From Rhodovastum atsumiense (GTDB lineage Bacteria; Pseudomonadota; Alphaproteobacteria; Acetobacterales; Acetobacteraceae): DNA of 64,000 nt. Below are positions 44,184 through 52,464 of this stretch, piece by piece. The position numbers and the translations under genes are program-made. The DNA lies in NCBI RefSeq assembly GCF_937425535.1, contig NZ_OW485601.1, forward strand, positions 1,576,501 through 1,640,500, given 5' to 3'. The notes beneath the pieces are model-generated. The model had not been told where the DNA came from and made no database searches. It was given only the letters and a program-made list of their open reading frames with translations. Numbering within the stretch: the first letter of the stretch is position 1; every line of letters begins with the position of its first letter.

Positions 44184-44564
44184 ATGGCTGATCTGGAACA
44201 GCGCACCCGCGATCTCGCTTATCGCCTGTGGGAAGAAGCCGGCCGTCCGGACGGACGCGACCATGAATTCTGGTACGCCGCCCGCCAGCAGGTCGAGGCG
44301 GAACCCGTCCATAACGGGCATGTCCCGACGCCGGTGACCGCAACGCCCGCACCCGCCGCGACGAAACCGGCCGAGGCAACGCCACCGGCGACTTCGCCTG
44401 CGGCGCGCACATCCGCTCCGGCCCCGGCGGCCACTGCGTCCGTCGCCGAGCCCGTGGCGCCGCCCCCCGCGAAAGCGACGCCTCCGGTGAAGGCCGCGGC
44501 CGCCAAGACCAGCAAGGCCCCGACCAAGACCGCCGGCAAGCCGACGGCGAAAAAGAAGACCTGA
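44184..44564 (+). CDS. DUF2934-domain protein with Ala/Pro/Lys-rich tail
   Basis: A 126-residue protein. The first 35 residues match DUF2934 (RDLAYRLWEEAGRPDGRDHEFWYAA). The rest is a disordered, repetitive tail of Ala, Pro, Thr and Lys ending KPTAKKKT, basic enough to bind nucleic acid. GAGGAG lies 5 nt before the ATG at 44184; in-frame ATGs at 44166 and 44181 are less well placed. DUF2934 proteins are common in alphaproteobacteria and uncharacterised. Confidence 0.8.
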   Translation: MADLEQRTRDLAYRLWEEAGRPDGRDHEFWYAARQQVEAEPVHNGHVPTPVTATPAPAATKPAEATPPATSPAARTSAPAPAATASVAEPVAPPPAKATPPVKAAAAKTSKAPTKTAGKPTAKKKT

Positions 44565-44569
44565 CCCGT

Positions 44570-44587
44570 GGCCGACTCTCGTCGGCC
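44570..44587. terminator. Hairpin between convergent genes
   Basis: GGCCGAC (44570-44576) and GTCGGCC (44581-44587) pair around the 4-nt loop TCTC. It lies just past the DUF2934 stop and just past the minus-strand stop at 44602, so it can serve both transcripts. Confidence 0.55.
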
Positions 44588-44601
44588 CGCGTCTCGCCGG
44601 C

Positions 44602-44907
44602 CTATTTCGGCCTGACGCTCTGATCGCCACCGGGCGTGCCCGGAGGCGGAATCACAGGCAGCGGAAACCTGGTGTCGGGCGGCGGCTGCCGGGCGATGTC
44701 AGGATCGACATGCGCCGGCGGCGTGATCACGCCGCCCTGGGGCCTGCCGGCATCTCCGCCCATCGATCCCTCATTCTTCGATGGCGGTGCCGTCGGGGTA
44801 TCGGCGCGCGATCCCGGCGCCGGTCCCTGCGCGGCCGCCGGCGCGGCGATGAACAGAATCCCGGCGGCGGCGACCCCGCAAAGTGCCGCCCGCAGCTCAT
44901 GCTTCAT
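44602..44907 (-). CDS. Small secreted Pro/Gly-rich protein
   Basis: A 101-residue protein with a Sec signal (ALCGVAAAGILFIAAPAAAQ). The mature part contains GGVITPPAHVDPDIARQPPPD and ends PVIPPPGTPGGDQSVRPK, a pattern I recognise from small alphaproteobacterial periplasmic proteins of unknown function. Its start overlaps the egtD end by 11 bp on the same strand, implying translational coupling to the ergothioneine genes. Confidence 0.75.
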   Translation of the reverse strand: MKHELRAALCGVAAAGILFIAAPAAAQGPAPGSRADTPTAPPSKNEGSMGGDAGRPQGGVITPPAHVDPDIARQPPPDTRFPLPVIPPPGTPGGDQSVRPK

Positions 44908-45847
44908 CCCGATCCTCCGTGGTCAACAGATGCAGCGAGAACAGGCCGGCGGCATCGCGCCACAGCCCGGCGCTGCGCCAGCCCGCGCGCGCGGCCAGGG
45001 CGATGAAGCCCCCGACAGTGTGCTTGTAGCTGTTCTCGGTATGGATGCTCTCGCCGGCCTCGAAACGCACGCTGTGCCCGGCGACGCGCACGGTCTGCGC
45101 GCGAAGGCTGACCAGATGCATCTCGATGCGTCCCTCCTGCTCGTTCCAGCGGGCGTCATGGACGAAGGAAGACAGGTCGAACGCCGCGCCGGCCTCGCGG
45201 TTGAGCCGCGCCAGCAGATTGAGGTTGAAGGCCGCCGTCACCCCGGCGGCATCGTCATAGGCCGGGATCAGCACCGCCGGGTCCTTGCGCAGGTCCACGC
45301 CGACCAGGAACAGCGCCCCGGCGCCGAGTGTGTCGCGCACCTGCTGCAGGAAGCAGATGGCGACATCGGGCTCGAGATTGCCGATGGTCGATCCGGGAAA
45401 GAAGCCGAACACCGGGTGACCCGCGACCTCGCGCGGCAGCACCAGCGGGCGGAGGAAATCCGCGACCAGGGGATGCACCGGCAGGCGCGCCTGCATGCGC
45501 CGGCGCAGCGCCGCCAGGGCGGCAGCCGCCACGTCGATCGGCACGTAGGCCGCCGGAGCCTGCAGCCATTCGAGCAGGATTTCGGCCTTGTCCTCGCTGC
45601 TCGCGCCGTACTCGACCAGCACGCTGCGCGGCGGCACCCTCCGCGCGATCGCAGGCACGGTCGCGTGCAACAAGGCCAGCTCGGTGCGGGTCGGGTAGTA
45701 TTCGGGCAGGCGGGTGATGGCGTCGAACAACGCGCACCCCTTGGCATCGTAGAACAGCTTGGCCGGCAAGGTCTTCGGGCTGCGCCCGAGTCCCGCCAGC
45801 GCCTCCGCCGCGACCGCGGCGTCGAGCGTGCCGGACATGTCGAGCAT
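44897..45847 (-). CDS. egtD: L-histidine N-alpha-methyltransferase EgtD
   Basis: A 316-residue SAM-dependent enzyme that trimethylates histidine to hercynine, the first step of ergothioneine synthesis. Family blocks are LPEYYPTRTELALL, LVEYGASSEDKAEILL, YVPIDVAAAAL, FFPGSTIGNLEP and GVDLRKDPAVLIPAYDDAAGVTAAFNLNLL. GAGAGGA precedes the ATG at 45847. It lies 44 bp after egtB. Confidence 0.94.
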   Translation of the reverse strand: MLDMSGTLDAAVAAEALAGLGRSPKTLPAKLFYDAKGCALFDAITRLPEYYPTRTELALLHATVPAIARRVPPRSVLVEYGASSEDKAEILLEWLQAPAAYVPIDVAAAALAALRRRMQARLPVHPLVADFLRPLVLPREVAGHPVFGFFPGSTIGNLEPDVAICFLQQVRDTLGAGALFLVGVDLRKDPAVLIPAYDDAAGVTAAFNLNLLARLNREAGAAFDLSSFVHDARWNEQEGRIEMHLVSLRAQTVRVAGHSVRFEAGESIHTENSYKHTVGGFIALAARAGWRSAGLWRDAAGLFSLHLLTTEDRDEA

Positions 45848-45891
45848 GTCCTCTCTCCCGTTCTGTTTCTGTTGTTATTTGCCCGGAATGA

Positions 45892-47100
45892 TCAGGCGTC
45901 CCGGGCCAGGCGCAGGCCACTCACCTGCCAACGCCGGTCGGGATGGAAGAAGTTGCGGTAGGTCGGGCGGGCGTGACCGGGGGGGCTGGCGAAGGATCCG
46001 CCGCGCAACACCATCTGGTTGACCATGAATTTTCCGTTGTACTCGCCGATCGCCCCGGCAGCCGGCACGAAGCCCGGATAGGGACGGTAGGGCGAGGCGG
46101 TCCACTGCCAGACATGCCCGGTGACCTCGTGCAGCGCCACCAGCCCGAGTGCATGCTCGAACTCCTCCTCGGTGGGCAATCGCGCGCCGGCCCAGCGGGC
46201 GAAGGCGTCGGCCTCGTACCAGCTCACATGCCGCACCGGCGCCCGGGGATCGAGCGGCGCCAGCCCGCCCGGCCCCATCTGCGCCCATCCGGCCTCGTTG
46301 TCCCGCCAGTAAAGCGGCGCGGTCCAGCCTTCCCGCTGCACCACCTCCCAGCCATCCGACATCCACAGCGTCGGTGTGCGGTAGCCGCCGTCCTGCATGA
46401 ATTCCAGCCAGTTGCGGTTGCGCACGCAGCGATCCGCCAGCCGATAGGGGCGCAGCAAGGCCAGATGCGAGGGAGTCTCGTTGTCGAAACGGAACCCGCC
46501 GCCGCGATGGCCGATGGTGGCGAGCCCACCGGCCAGATCCAGCCAGCCTGCTTCCCCCTCCATGCCGGCCGGCTCACGCCAGCCGGGCAGCACCGCGGGG
46601 GCCAGCGGCGAGGCGGCGAAGGCGTGCATCATGTCGGTGACCAGCAATTCCTGGTGCTGCTGCTCGTGCTGCAGGCCCAGCAGCACCAGCGCGCCCGGCG
46701 CCTCGCCCGCCCCGATCAGCGCGGCCATGGCCTGGTCGACATGCGCCCGATAGCGCCCGACCTCCCCGGCCGAGGGACGCGTGATCAATCCGCGGCGAGG
46801 TCGCGGCTGCCGGGGACCGACGGTGTCGTAATAGGAGTTGAACAGGAAGCGACAGGCCGCATCGAACCCCGCATACCCCTGCGCATGCGGGCCGAGCACG
46901 AACTCCTCGAAGAACCAGGTGGTGTGACCACGATGCCATTTCACCGGGCTCGCATCCGGCATGGACTGGACGCACTGATCCTCCGGGGTCAGCGCGGCGG
47001 CGAGGCGTTCGGTGTGCCCCCGGACGATCTGGTACTCGGCAAGCAGCCGCTCGGCCGAGGATGTTGATGCCGCGTGCGCGGGGGGTGCTGCGAACTGCAT
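45892..47100 (-). CDS. egtB: Ergothioneine biosynthesis protein EgtB (sulfoxide synthase)
   Basis: A 402-residue non-haem iron enzyme that joins a thiol to hercynine and oxidises it. The N-terminal DinB-like domain supplies iron ligands in WHRGHTTWFFEEF and GLQHEQQHQELL. The C-terminal FGE-sulfatase domain has RHVSWYEADAFARWAGARLPTEEEFEHA and the terminal LRGGSFASPPGHARPTYRNFF, HPDRRWQVSGLRLA. The ATG at 47100 is preferred; the open frame runs on to 47406 but its codons look non-coding. EgtC and EgtE are not present in the window, so the thiol donor route is not shown. Confidence 0.94.
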   Translation of the reverse strand: MQFAAPPAHAASTSSAERLLAEYQIVRGHTERLAAALTPEDQCVQSMPDASPVKWHRGHTTWFFEEFVLGPHAQGYAGFDAACRFLFNSYYDTVGPRQPRPRRGLITRPSAGEVGRYRAHVDQAMAALIGAGEAPGALVLLGLQHEQQHQELLVTDMMHAFAASPLAPAVLPGWREPAGMEGEAGWLDLAGGLATIGHRGGGFRFDNETPSHLALLRPYRLADRCVRNRNWLEFMQDGGYRTPTLWMSDGWEVVQREGWTAPLYWRDNEAGWAQMGPGGLAPLDPRAPVRHVSWYEADAFARWAGARLPTEEEFEHALGLVALHEVTGHVWQWTASPYRPYPGFVPAAGAIGEYNGKFMVNQMVLRGGSFASPPGHARPTYRNFFHPDRRWQVSGLRLARDA

Positions 47101-47191
47101 GGCCCGACAAACGATACGCCCCGACCCCGGTTGCGCCCGCTCACCAGTGATGCCGTGCTTTGTGCAGCCCGCGGCCGGGGCGGCGGGGGAT

Positions 47192-48622
47192 CTATGCCGC
47201 CTGGCTGCGCACCGGCAGCAATGAAGCGGAAGGAGACGGCGGGGCGGCGGGGGGCATCGGCAGCAAGGGGCCCGGGGCCTTCTGCTTCGGCGCCATGGCA
47301 TGGCGCCAGCCCCCTCCGGAACGGACGCGCTCGGCCAGCCCCGGCCTGCCTCCCGACCGGCCGGTCGCCCCCGGTGCCTTCCGGCCGCCCGAAGCGATCG
47401 CCGCATTGCCGGGCACCCGGTTCGGCCGGATCACCGGCGCCGGGCCGACCACCATCGCATACAGCCCGACTGCGGCCAGGCCGATCACGGCGAAGGCCAG
47501 GAAGGCCGGGGTGGTGCCGACCACCGCCGCCAGGCTGCCGCCGCAGCCGGCGCTGAGCGCCGCCCCCATCCCGCCGGCCAGGCCGATCGCCGCCGCGACC
47601 ACGTTGAACCCCCCCTTGCCACGGGTCAGGTCGGCCACCGTCAATGGTACCAGCAGGCCGAAGGCCGCGCCGCTGATGCCGTCGAGTGCCTGCACCAGCA
47701 CCAGCACCATCGGGTCGCTCACCACCGCGAACAGCAGGGCGCGCAAGGGCAGCATGGCCAGGGCCAGCGCCATGACATGGCGCCTGCCCCAAAGTTCCGT
47801 GGCCCGGGCGAGCAAGGGGGACACCATGATCATGGTGAGTTGCGGCAGCACGATGCAGCCGGCCACGACCAGGCTGGCGCGCGCGCCTTCGGCGGCCCCG
47901 AGGTCAGCGGCCTTGAGCAGCAGCAGCGCGGCATTGCCGAACTGGAACAGCACCACCACCGCGGCGAAGGGCAACATCCCCGGACAATCGGAGGGCCACA
48001 GCTTCGGGCGGGGATCTCGCGACGATGCCGGGGTGTGGCCGGAAGCGGGGCCGGACGCGGGCATCGCCCGCAGCACCAGCAGGCAGGGCAGGCACAGCAA
48101 CGCGGCCAACCACAGCACCGACGCCGGGGACAGCAGCATGCCGCAACCGCCCATCACCACGGCGCCGCACGCGTTCCCCGCGGCGCTGAACCGCAGATTG
48201 CGCGCCAACCGCAATGTCAGGGCCCCGCGATCCACCGACCCGACGGCGATCCCCGCCAGCGCCAGCCCGAGCAGGCAGCCACCGAACCCCTGCACCACAC
48301 TGGCGAACAGCCCTGGCACCAGCCCTGGCCAGGAGGCCAGCAGGGCGGCGGCCACGCCGATGGCGATCAGTGCTCCCCCTGCCGCCCATCGCTTGCAGGG
48401 CAGGCGGTCCACCAACACCCCGGCCGGCACCTGGCCGGCCATCGCCGCCACGGTGGCGGTCGTCACCGCCCAGCCGATCTCGGCCGGGCTCCAGCCTTGC
48501 CGGGTGAGATAGACGACGATGAACGGCCCGAAGCCGGTCAGCAGCGCCGCCGTGAGGAAATTGAGTCGTTCCTGCCCGTCGCCGGGAAAGACAAGGCCGT
48601 TGATCGTGTTCGCACGCTGCAT
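47192..48622 (-). CDS. MFS transporter (possible multidrug/metabolite exporter)
   Basis: A 476-residue MFS protein with about twelve hydrophobic helices. The motif between helices 2 and 3 appears as GVLVDRLPCKRWAAGG. The C-terminal 70 residues are hydrophilic and low-complexity. The ATG at 48622 follows GAGGAG. It stops 91 bp upstream of egtB on the same strand, so an ergothioneine-related export role is possible but not shown. Confidence 0.82.
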   Translation of the reverse strand: MQRANTINGLVFPGDGQERLNFLTAALLTGFGPFIVVYLTRQGWSPAEIGWAVTTATVAAMAGQVPAGVLVDRLPCKRWAAGGALIAIGVAAALLASWPGLVPGLFASVVQGFGGCLLGLALAGIAVGSVDRGALTLRLARNLRFSAAGNACGAVVMGGCGMLLSPASVLWLAALLCLPCLLVLRAMPASGPASGHTPASSRDPRPKLWPSDCPGMLPFAAVVVLFQFGNAALLLLKAADLGAAEGARASLVVAGCIVLPQLTMIMVSPLLARATELWGRRHVMALALAMLPLRALLFAVVSDPMVLVLVQALDGISGAAFGLLVPLTVADLTRGKGGFNVVAAAIGLAGGMGAALSAGCGGSLAAVVGTTPAFLAFAVIGLAAVGLYAMVVGPAPVIRPNRVPGNAAIASGGRKAPGATGRSGGRPGLAERVRSGGGWRHAMAPKQKAPGPLLPMPPAAPPSPSASLLPVRSQAA

Positions 48623-48939
48623 GGTCTGCTCTCCTCGACGTTGCCGCCAGGAACCAGAGCCGACGCATGGCATTTCGGGACTATCTTCCGAAGAGAACTG
48701 CCAGCGAGCGCATCTTCCCAGGCGATCTTACTTGCCTCGTCGCAAGATCACCTCCCTGTGATTGACGAATTTGTTACCACACGGCCGGAAGCAACTGCAA
48801 GCCGATCGCCTCACGACCGGCACGCGCCCTGCGCGTACTGTGGCGGAGGCGCCGCAATCCCCCCGCCACAAGCCGGCCGTGTACATGCAAATGGCCGGGA
48901 CAGGCCCGGCCATCGCATGAAACCAGATCGGGGAAGACC
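48623..48939. other. Intergenic region above the MFS gene
   Basis: A 317-bp gap with no gene seen. It must carry the MFS promoter; its central part (about 48700-48800) is richer in A and T. Nearest typA it contains the hairpin listed at 48891-48913. No clear -35/-10 pair was assigned. Confidence 0.35.
48891..48913. terminator. Hairpin terminator after typA
   Basis: ATGGCCGGG (48891-48899) pairs with CCCGGCCAT (48905-48913) around a 5-nt loop; on the minus strand it is followed by TTTGCATG, a short T-run. It lies 26 bp past the typA stop. Confidence 0.6.
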
Positions 48940-50772
48940 TCAGGCGACCGCGTCGCTCTCCACCCGCCGCTCGAAACGCTTGCGCTCGTGCGGGTCGAGG
49001 TAGCGCTTGCGCAGGCGCACGGCGGACGGGGTCACCTCCACCAGCTCGTCATCCTCGATATAGGCAATCGCCTGTTCGAGCGACATCCGCCGCGGCGGGG
49101 TCAGCAGCAACGCCTCGTCCTTGCCCGCGGCCCGGATATTGGTGAGCTTCTTCTCCTTGATCGGGTTGACCTCGAGGTCGTTGTCCCGCGAGTGCTCGCC
49201 CAGGATCATGCCCACGTACACCTTGTCGCCGGGATCGACGAACAGCGTGCCGCGCTCCTGCAGGTAGAACAGCGCGTACTGCACCGCTTCCCCATTCTCG
49301 GTGCTGATCAGGCTGCCGTTTCGGCGCCCCTCGATCGTGCCCTTCCAGGGGCCGTAGCCGTGGAACAGCCGGTTCATGATGCCGGTGCCACGGGTGTCGG
49401 TCAGGAACTCGCCGTGGTAGCCGATCAGGCCGCGGCTCGGCATCAGGAAGGTCAGCCGCACCTTGCCGCCGCCCGAGGGGCGCATGTCCTGCATCTCGCC
49501 TTTGCGCAGGCTCATTTTTTCCACGACGATGCCGGTATAGGGCTCGTCGACATCGACCAGCACCTCTTCCATCGGCTCCTCGCGCTCGCCTGTCTCCGGA
49601 TTCTGGCGGGTCAGCACGCGCGGGCGGCCGATGGTCAGCTCGAAGCCCTCGCGCCGCATGGTCTCGATCAGCACGCCGAGCTGCAGTTCGCCGCGCCCGG
49701 CGACCTCGAAAGCCTCGCTCTCGCTGCTCTCGGTGATGCGGATGGCGACGTTGCCCTCGGCCTCACGCAGCAGGCGGTCGCGGATCTGGCGCGACGTGAC
49801 CTTCTTGCCCTCGCGCCCGCCGAGCGGACCGTCATTGATGCGGAAGGTCATGGCCAGGGTCGGCGGATCGACCGGGATCGCCGGCAGTGCCGCCGGCAGC
49901 TCGGGCGCGGCGATGGTATCCGGCACGGTCGCCTCCGCGAGCCCGGCGACGGCGATGATGTCGCCCGCCTCCGCCTCTTCCACCGGCACGCGCTCCAGCC
50001 CGCGGAAAGACATCAGCTTGGTCAGTCGCCCGATCTCCACCACCGAGCCGTCGGCGCGCAGCACCCGCACCGGCATGTTCACCCGGGCGCGGCCCTGCTC
50101 GACCCGGCCGGTCAGCACGCGGCCCAGGTAGTTATCGTAGTCGAGGATGGAGGCGACCATGCCAAAGGGCGCCTCGGTATCCAGCACGGGCGCCGGCACG
50201 TGGCGCAGCACCAGGTCGAACAGCGCCGAGAGGTCCTTGCGCGGCCCTTCCAGCGCCACGTCCGCCCAGCCCTGACGGCCGGAGGCGTACAGCATCGGGA
50301 AGTCAAGCTGTGCGTCGGTGGCGCCGAGGGCGGCGAACAGGTCGAACACCTCCTCGTGCACCTCGTCGGGGCGGGCGTCCTGGCGGTCGATCTTGTTCAC
50401 CACCACGATCGGCCGCAGCCCGCGCGCCAGCGCCTTGCCGACCACGAACTTGGTCTGCGGCAGCACACCCTCGGCGCTGTCCACCAGCACGATGGCGCCA
50501 TCCACCATGCCGAGGATGCGCTCCACCTCGCCGCCGAAATCGGCGTGGCCGGGGGTGTCGACGATGTTGATGCGGGTGTCGTGCCACACCACCGAGGTGC
50601 ATTTCGCCAGGATGGTGATGCCGCGCTCGCGCTCGAGGTCATTGCGGTCGAGCGCGCGTTCGGCAACCTGCTGGTGCTCGCGGAAGGCACCGGACTGCCG
50701 CAGCAGTTGGTCGACCAGCGTGGTCTTGCCATGATCGACATGGGCGATGATCGCGATGTTGCGGATGTCCAT
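48940..50772 (-). CDS. typA: Ribosome-associated GTPase TypA/BipA
   Basis: A 610-residue translational GTPase related to EF-G/LepA. G-domain motifs: AHVDHGKTTL (G1), RGITI (G2), DTPGHADFGGEV (G3), NKIDR (G4). The C-terminal KVYVGMILGEHSRDNDLEVN block is BipA-specific. Length matches BipA (about 607). The ATG at 50772 is chosen over 50799. An 8-bp stem CCGTCGCG/CGCGACGG (50810-50817/50830-50837) lies 37 nt above the start. In relatives BipA aids ribosome assembly under stress. Confidence 0.96.
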   Translation of the reverse strand: MDIRNIAIIAHVDHGKTTLVDQLLRQSGAFREHQQVAERALDRNDLERERGITILAKCTSVVWHDTRINIVDTPGHADFGGEVERILGMVDGAIVLVDSAEGVLPQTKFVVGKALARGLRPIVVVNKIDRQDARPDEVHEEVFDLFAALGATDAQLDFPMLYASGRQGWADVALEGPRKDLSALFDLVLRHVPAPVLDTEAPFGMVASILDYDNYLGRVLTGRVEQGRARVNMPVRVLRADGSVVEIGRLTKLMSFRGLERVPVEEAEAGDIIAVAGLAEATVPDTIAAPELPAALPAIPVDPPTLAMTFRINDGPLGGREGKKVTSRQIRDRLLREAEGNVAIRITESSESEAFEVAGRGELQLGVLIETMRREGFELTIGRPRVLTRQNPETGEREEPMEEVLVDVDEPYTGIVVEKMSLRKGEMQDMRPSGGGKVRLTFLMPSRGLIGYHGEFLTDTRGTGIMNRLFHGYGPWKGTIEGRRNGSLISTENGEAVQYALFYLQERGTLFVDPGDKVYVGMILGEHSRDNDLEVNPIKEKKLTNIRAAGKDEALLLTPPRRMSLEQAIAYIEDDELVEVTPSAVRLRKRYLDPHERKRFERRVESDAVA

Positions 50773-50864
50773 TGGGGCCTTCGGGAGGTTTTGTCGCATG
50801 CGGCAAGAGCCGTCGCGAAAGGGTTCCCCCGCGACGGCCCGCCAAGCTCTGGCCCCCAGATAGT

Positions 50865-50895
50865 GGATCGGGACGCGATTTTCGAGTCCCGATCC
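50865..50895. terminator. Hairpin after secreted paralog A
   Basis: GGATCGGGAC (50865-50874) pairs with GTCCCGATCC (50886-50895) with an 11-nt loop, 14 bp past the stop of the minus-strand gene at 50910. No U-tract, so a factor-dependent or stabilising role is possible. Confidence 0.5.
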
Positions 50896-50909
50896 GGCAG
50901 CTCAGATCA

Positions 50910-51611
50910 TCAGCGCGGGTATCCCGGCGTGCCGACCGTGGGCTCGCCCGTCCCCGCCCCTCCGCCCGGGCCACCGATGCCGCTGCCGTCGGCGCCCATG
51001 CCGCCGCCCGGACCGATGCCGGCGCCACCGCCCGCCCCGAGCGCGCCGCCCCCGACCGGGCTGCCGGTGTCGGCGGGTCCCAGGCCGGCCCGACTGCCGC
51101 CTCCCGCTTCCGTCCCCCCGGACACGGCCAGCACCTGGTTGATGATGCGGTTGGCCCCGGCGAGGTCGCCGCGGCCCAGCGCCTGGCGCGCATCGGAGAG
51201 CTGCTGGACCAGCGGATCGGCGACCGGCTCGGCCGCGAGCGAGGGCGCCACCGCGCGGTCGAGCAGACGCGTCTGCGCCCGTTCCAGCGCTTCCTGGGCG
51301 GCGCCGGTGCGGCGCTGGGTGATCGCGGTCTGGGCCGCCCGCAGGTATTGGTCGGGATCGGCGTCGGTGCCGACACGGGGGGTGGGCAGGCGCTGGGCCT
51401 GGGTGCTGTGCACGTCACCCGTGCCGGTATTGCTCGACCGGTTGCTGCGCGGCGCGGTGCCGCCGGTCCAGGCGCCGCTTCCCTGATCCTGGAGCCCGGT
51501 GCCACTGCCGGACGGGGAGGCGTTGCCCAGCCCGGGCGAGGTCGTCTGGGCGTAAGCGCCCCCCACGGCCAGCCCCAGCAGGGCCGCCGAGGCAAGAAGC
51601 AGATTGCGCAT
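50910..51611 (-). CDS. Secreted helical protein, paralog A (Gly-rich tail)
   Basis: A 233-residue protein with a Sec signal (LLLASAALLGLAVGGAYAQ). A Ser/Thr/Gly-rich linker follows. A helical core contains QALERAQTRLLDRAV-like text (EALERAQTRLLDRAV) and DARQALGRGDLAGANRIINQ, then a long Gly-rich tail (GAGGGAGIGPGGGMGAD). It is a clear paralog of the gene at 51766-52299, sharing ERAxTRLLDR and ARQALGRGD blocks in the same order. GGGAGAA lies before the ATG at 51611, and a perfect palindrome sits 26 nt above the start. Function unknown; I recall similar proteins only from Acetobacteraceae. Confidence 0.72.
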   Translation of the reverse strand: MRNLLLASAALLGLAVGGAYAQTTSPGLGNASPSGSGTGLQDQGSGAWTGGTAPRSNRSSNTGTGDVHSTQAQRLPTPRVGTDADPDQYLRAAQTAITQRRTGAAQEALERAQTRLLDRAVAPSLAAEPVADPLVQQLSDARQALGRGDLAGANRIINQVLAVSGGTEAGGGSRAGLGPADTGSPVGGGALGAGGGAGIGPGGGMGADGSGIGGPGGGAGTGEPTVGTPGYPR

Positions 51612-51637
51612 CTGGCATTCTCCCTTGCGAGTGCGAT

Positions 51638-51659
51638 GCGCCCGCCTGCAGGCGGGCGC
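51638..51659. promoter_or_regulatory. Perfect 22-bp palindrome in the leader of paralog A
   Basis: CGCCCGCC (51639-51646 region) pairs with GGCGGGCG around TGCA to make an unbroken 22-bp palindrome. It ends 26 nt above the ATG of paralog A and 107 bp after the stop of paralog B. It could end paralog B's transcript or form a leader hairpin for paralog A. Confidence 0.6.
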
Positions 51660-51765
51660 GTCACCCCCCCAACGACCAGAGCGCCGAAACGGTTCACCCG
51701 GACATGTCACGGCGTCGCGAACCGGGCCTCCGGCATGCATCCGACGAAGGCCCGGGCCGCTGTGG

Positions 51766-52299
51766 CTACTGACCTGTGCCGGCCGGCTCGCCCGCGGGAA
51801 CGGGGGTGGCGGACCCACTATAAGGCTGCTGCATGCCACCCGCCGTGCCGGCGGCACCACCGGCGCCCAGGGCGCCATCCTCGGTCCCGCGCATATTATC
51901 AGGCATGTTATTGGGCATGCCCGGGCCGCCCTGCGGCATGGCCGATGCGGCCGGGGCCGGGTTCATGCCGGTGCCCCCGCCCGCCGCGAGCGCCTGGTCC
52001 ACCTGCTGGCTGGCACCGTTGAAATCGCCGCGTCCGAGCGCCTGCCGGGCCGCCGTGATATTCTCGATCATCGGGCTGGCATCCGGCTGGTCGGCGGCCG
52101 ATCCCACCACCGAGCGGTCGAGCAGGCGGGTCTCGGCCCGCTCCAGCGCCTCCGAGGCCGCGGCGGTACGATGGTGTTGCAGGGCGTCCTGCGCGTTGCG
52201 CAGCAACTGCTCGGGGCTGGCGTCGCCCGCGCGCTGTGCCGACACGCCACCTGCGGTCAGCGCGAGCAGCGCGACCGAAGCGAGAAGCACTTTGTGCAT
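51766..52299 (-). CDS. Secreted helical protein, paralog B
   Basis: A 177-residue protein with a Sec signal (VLLASVALLALTAGGVSAQ). The helical core EQLLRNAQDALQHHRTAAAS, SEALERAETRLLDRSV and ARQALGRGDFNGASQQVDQA aligns with paralog A. The tail is Gly/Pro/Met-rich. GGGAGAA precedes the ATG at 52299, and an 11-bp hairpin sits 25 nt above the start, nearly the same layout as paralog A. The two genes are tandem duplicates on the minus strand with a 154-bp gap. Function unknown. Confidence 0.72.
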   Translation of the reverse strand: MHKVLLASVALLALTAGGVSAQRAGDASPEQLLRNAQDALQHHRTAAASEALERAETRLLDRSVVGSAADQPDASPMIENITAARQALGRGDFNGASQQVDQALAAGGGTGMNPAPAASAMPQGGPGMPNNMPDNMRGTEDGALGAGGAAGTAGGMQQPYSGSATPVPAGEPAGTGQ

Positions 52300-52324
52300 T
52301 CGGCGTTCTCCCGTGAAAGCGTCG

Positions 52325-52354
52325 CCGGACCCGGGGAAATTCACCCGGGTCCGG
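52325..52354. promoter_or_regulatory. Leader hairpin of paralog B
   Basis: CCGGACCCGGG (52325-52335) and CCCGGGTCCGG (52344-52354) form a perfect 11-bp stem with an 8-nt A/T-rich loop. It is 25 nt above the paralog B ATG, with GGGAGAA between the hairpin and the start. Confidence 0.6.
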
Positions 52355-52464
52355 CAGACAGGGAACGCCGAAACGCCTCGATGGGTTCTGATACAGTCTG
52401 AAACAACGTCCGGGCGAACGGCACGCACCGGCGGGGACCGGGACGGGCCCGGCCCCCCTGGCCA

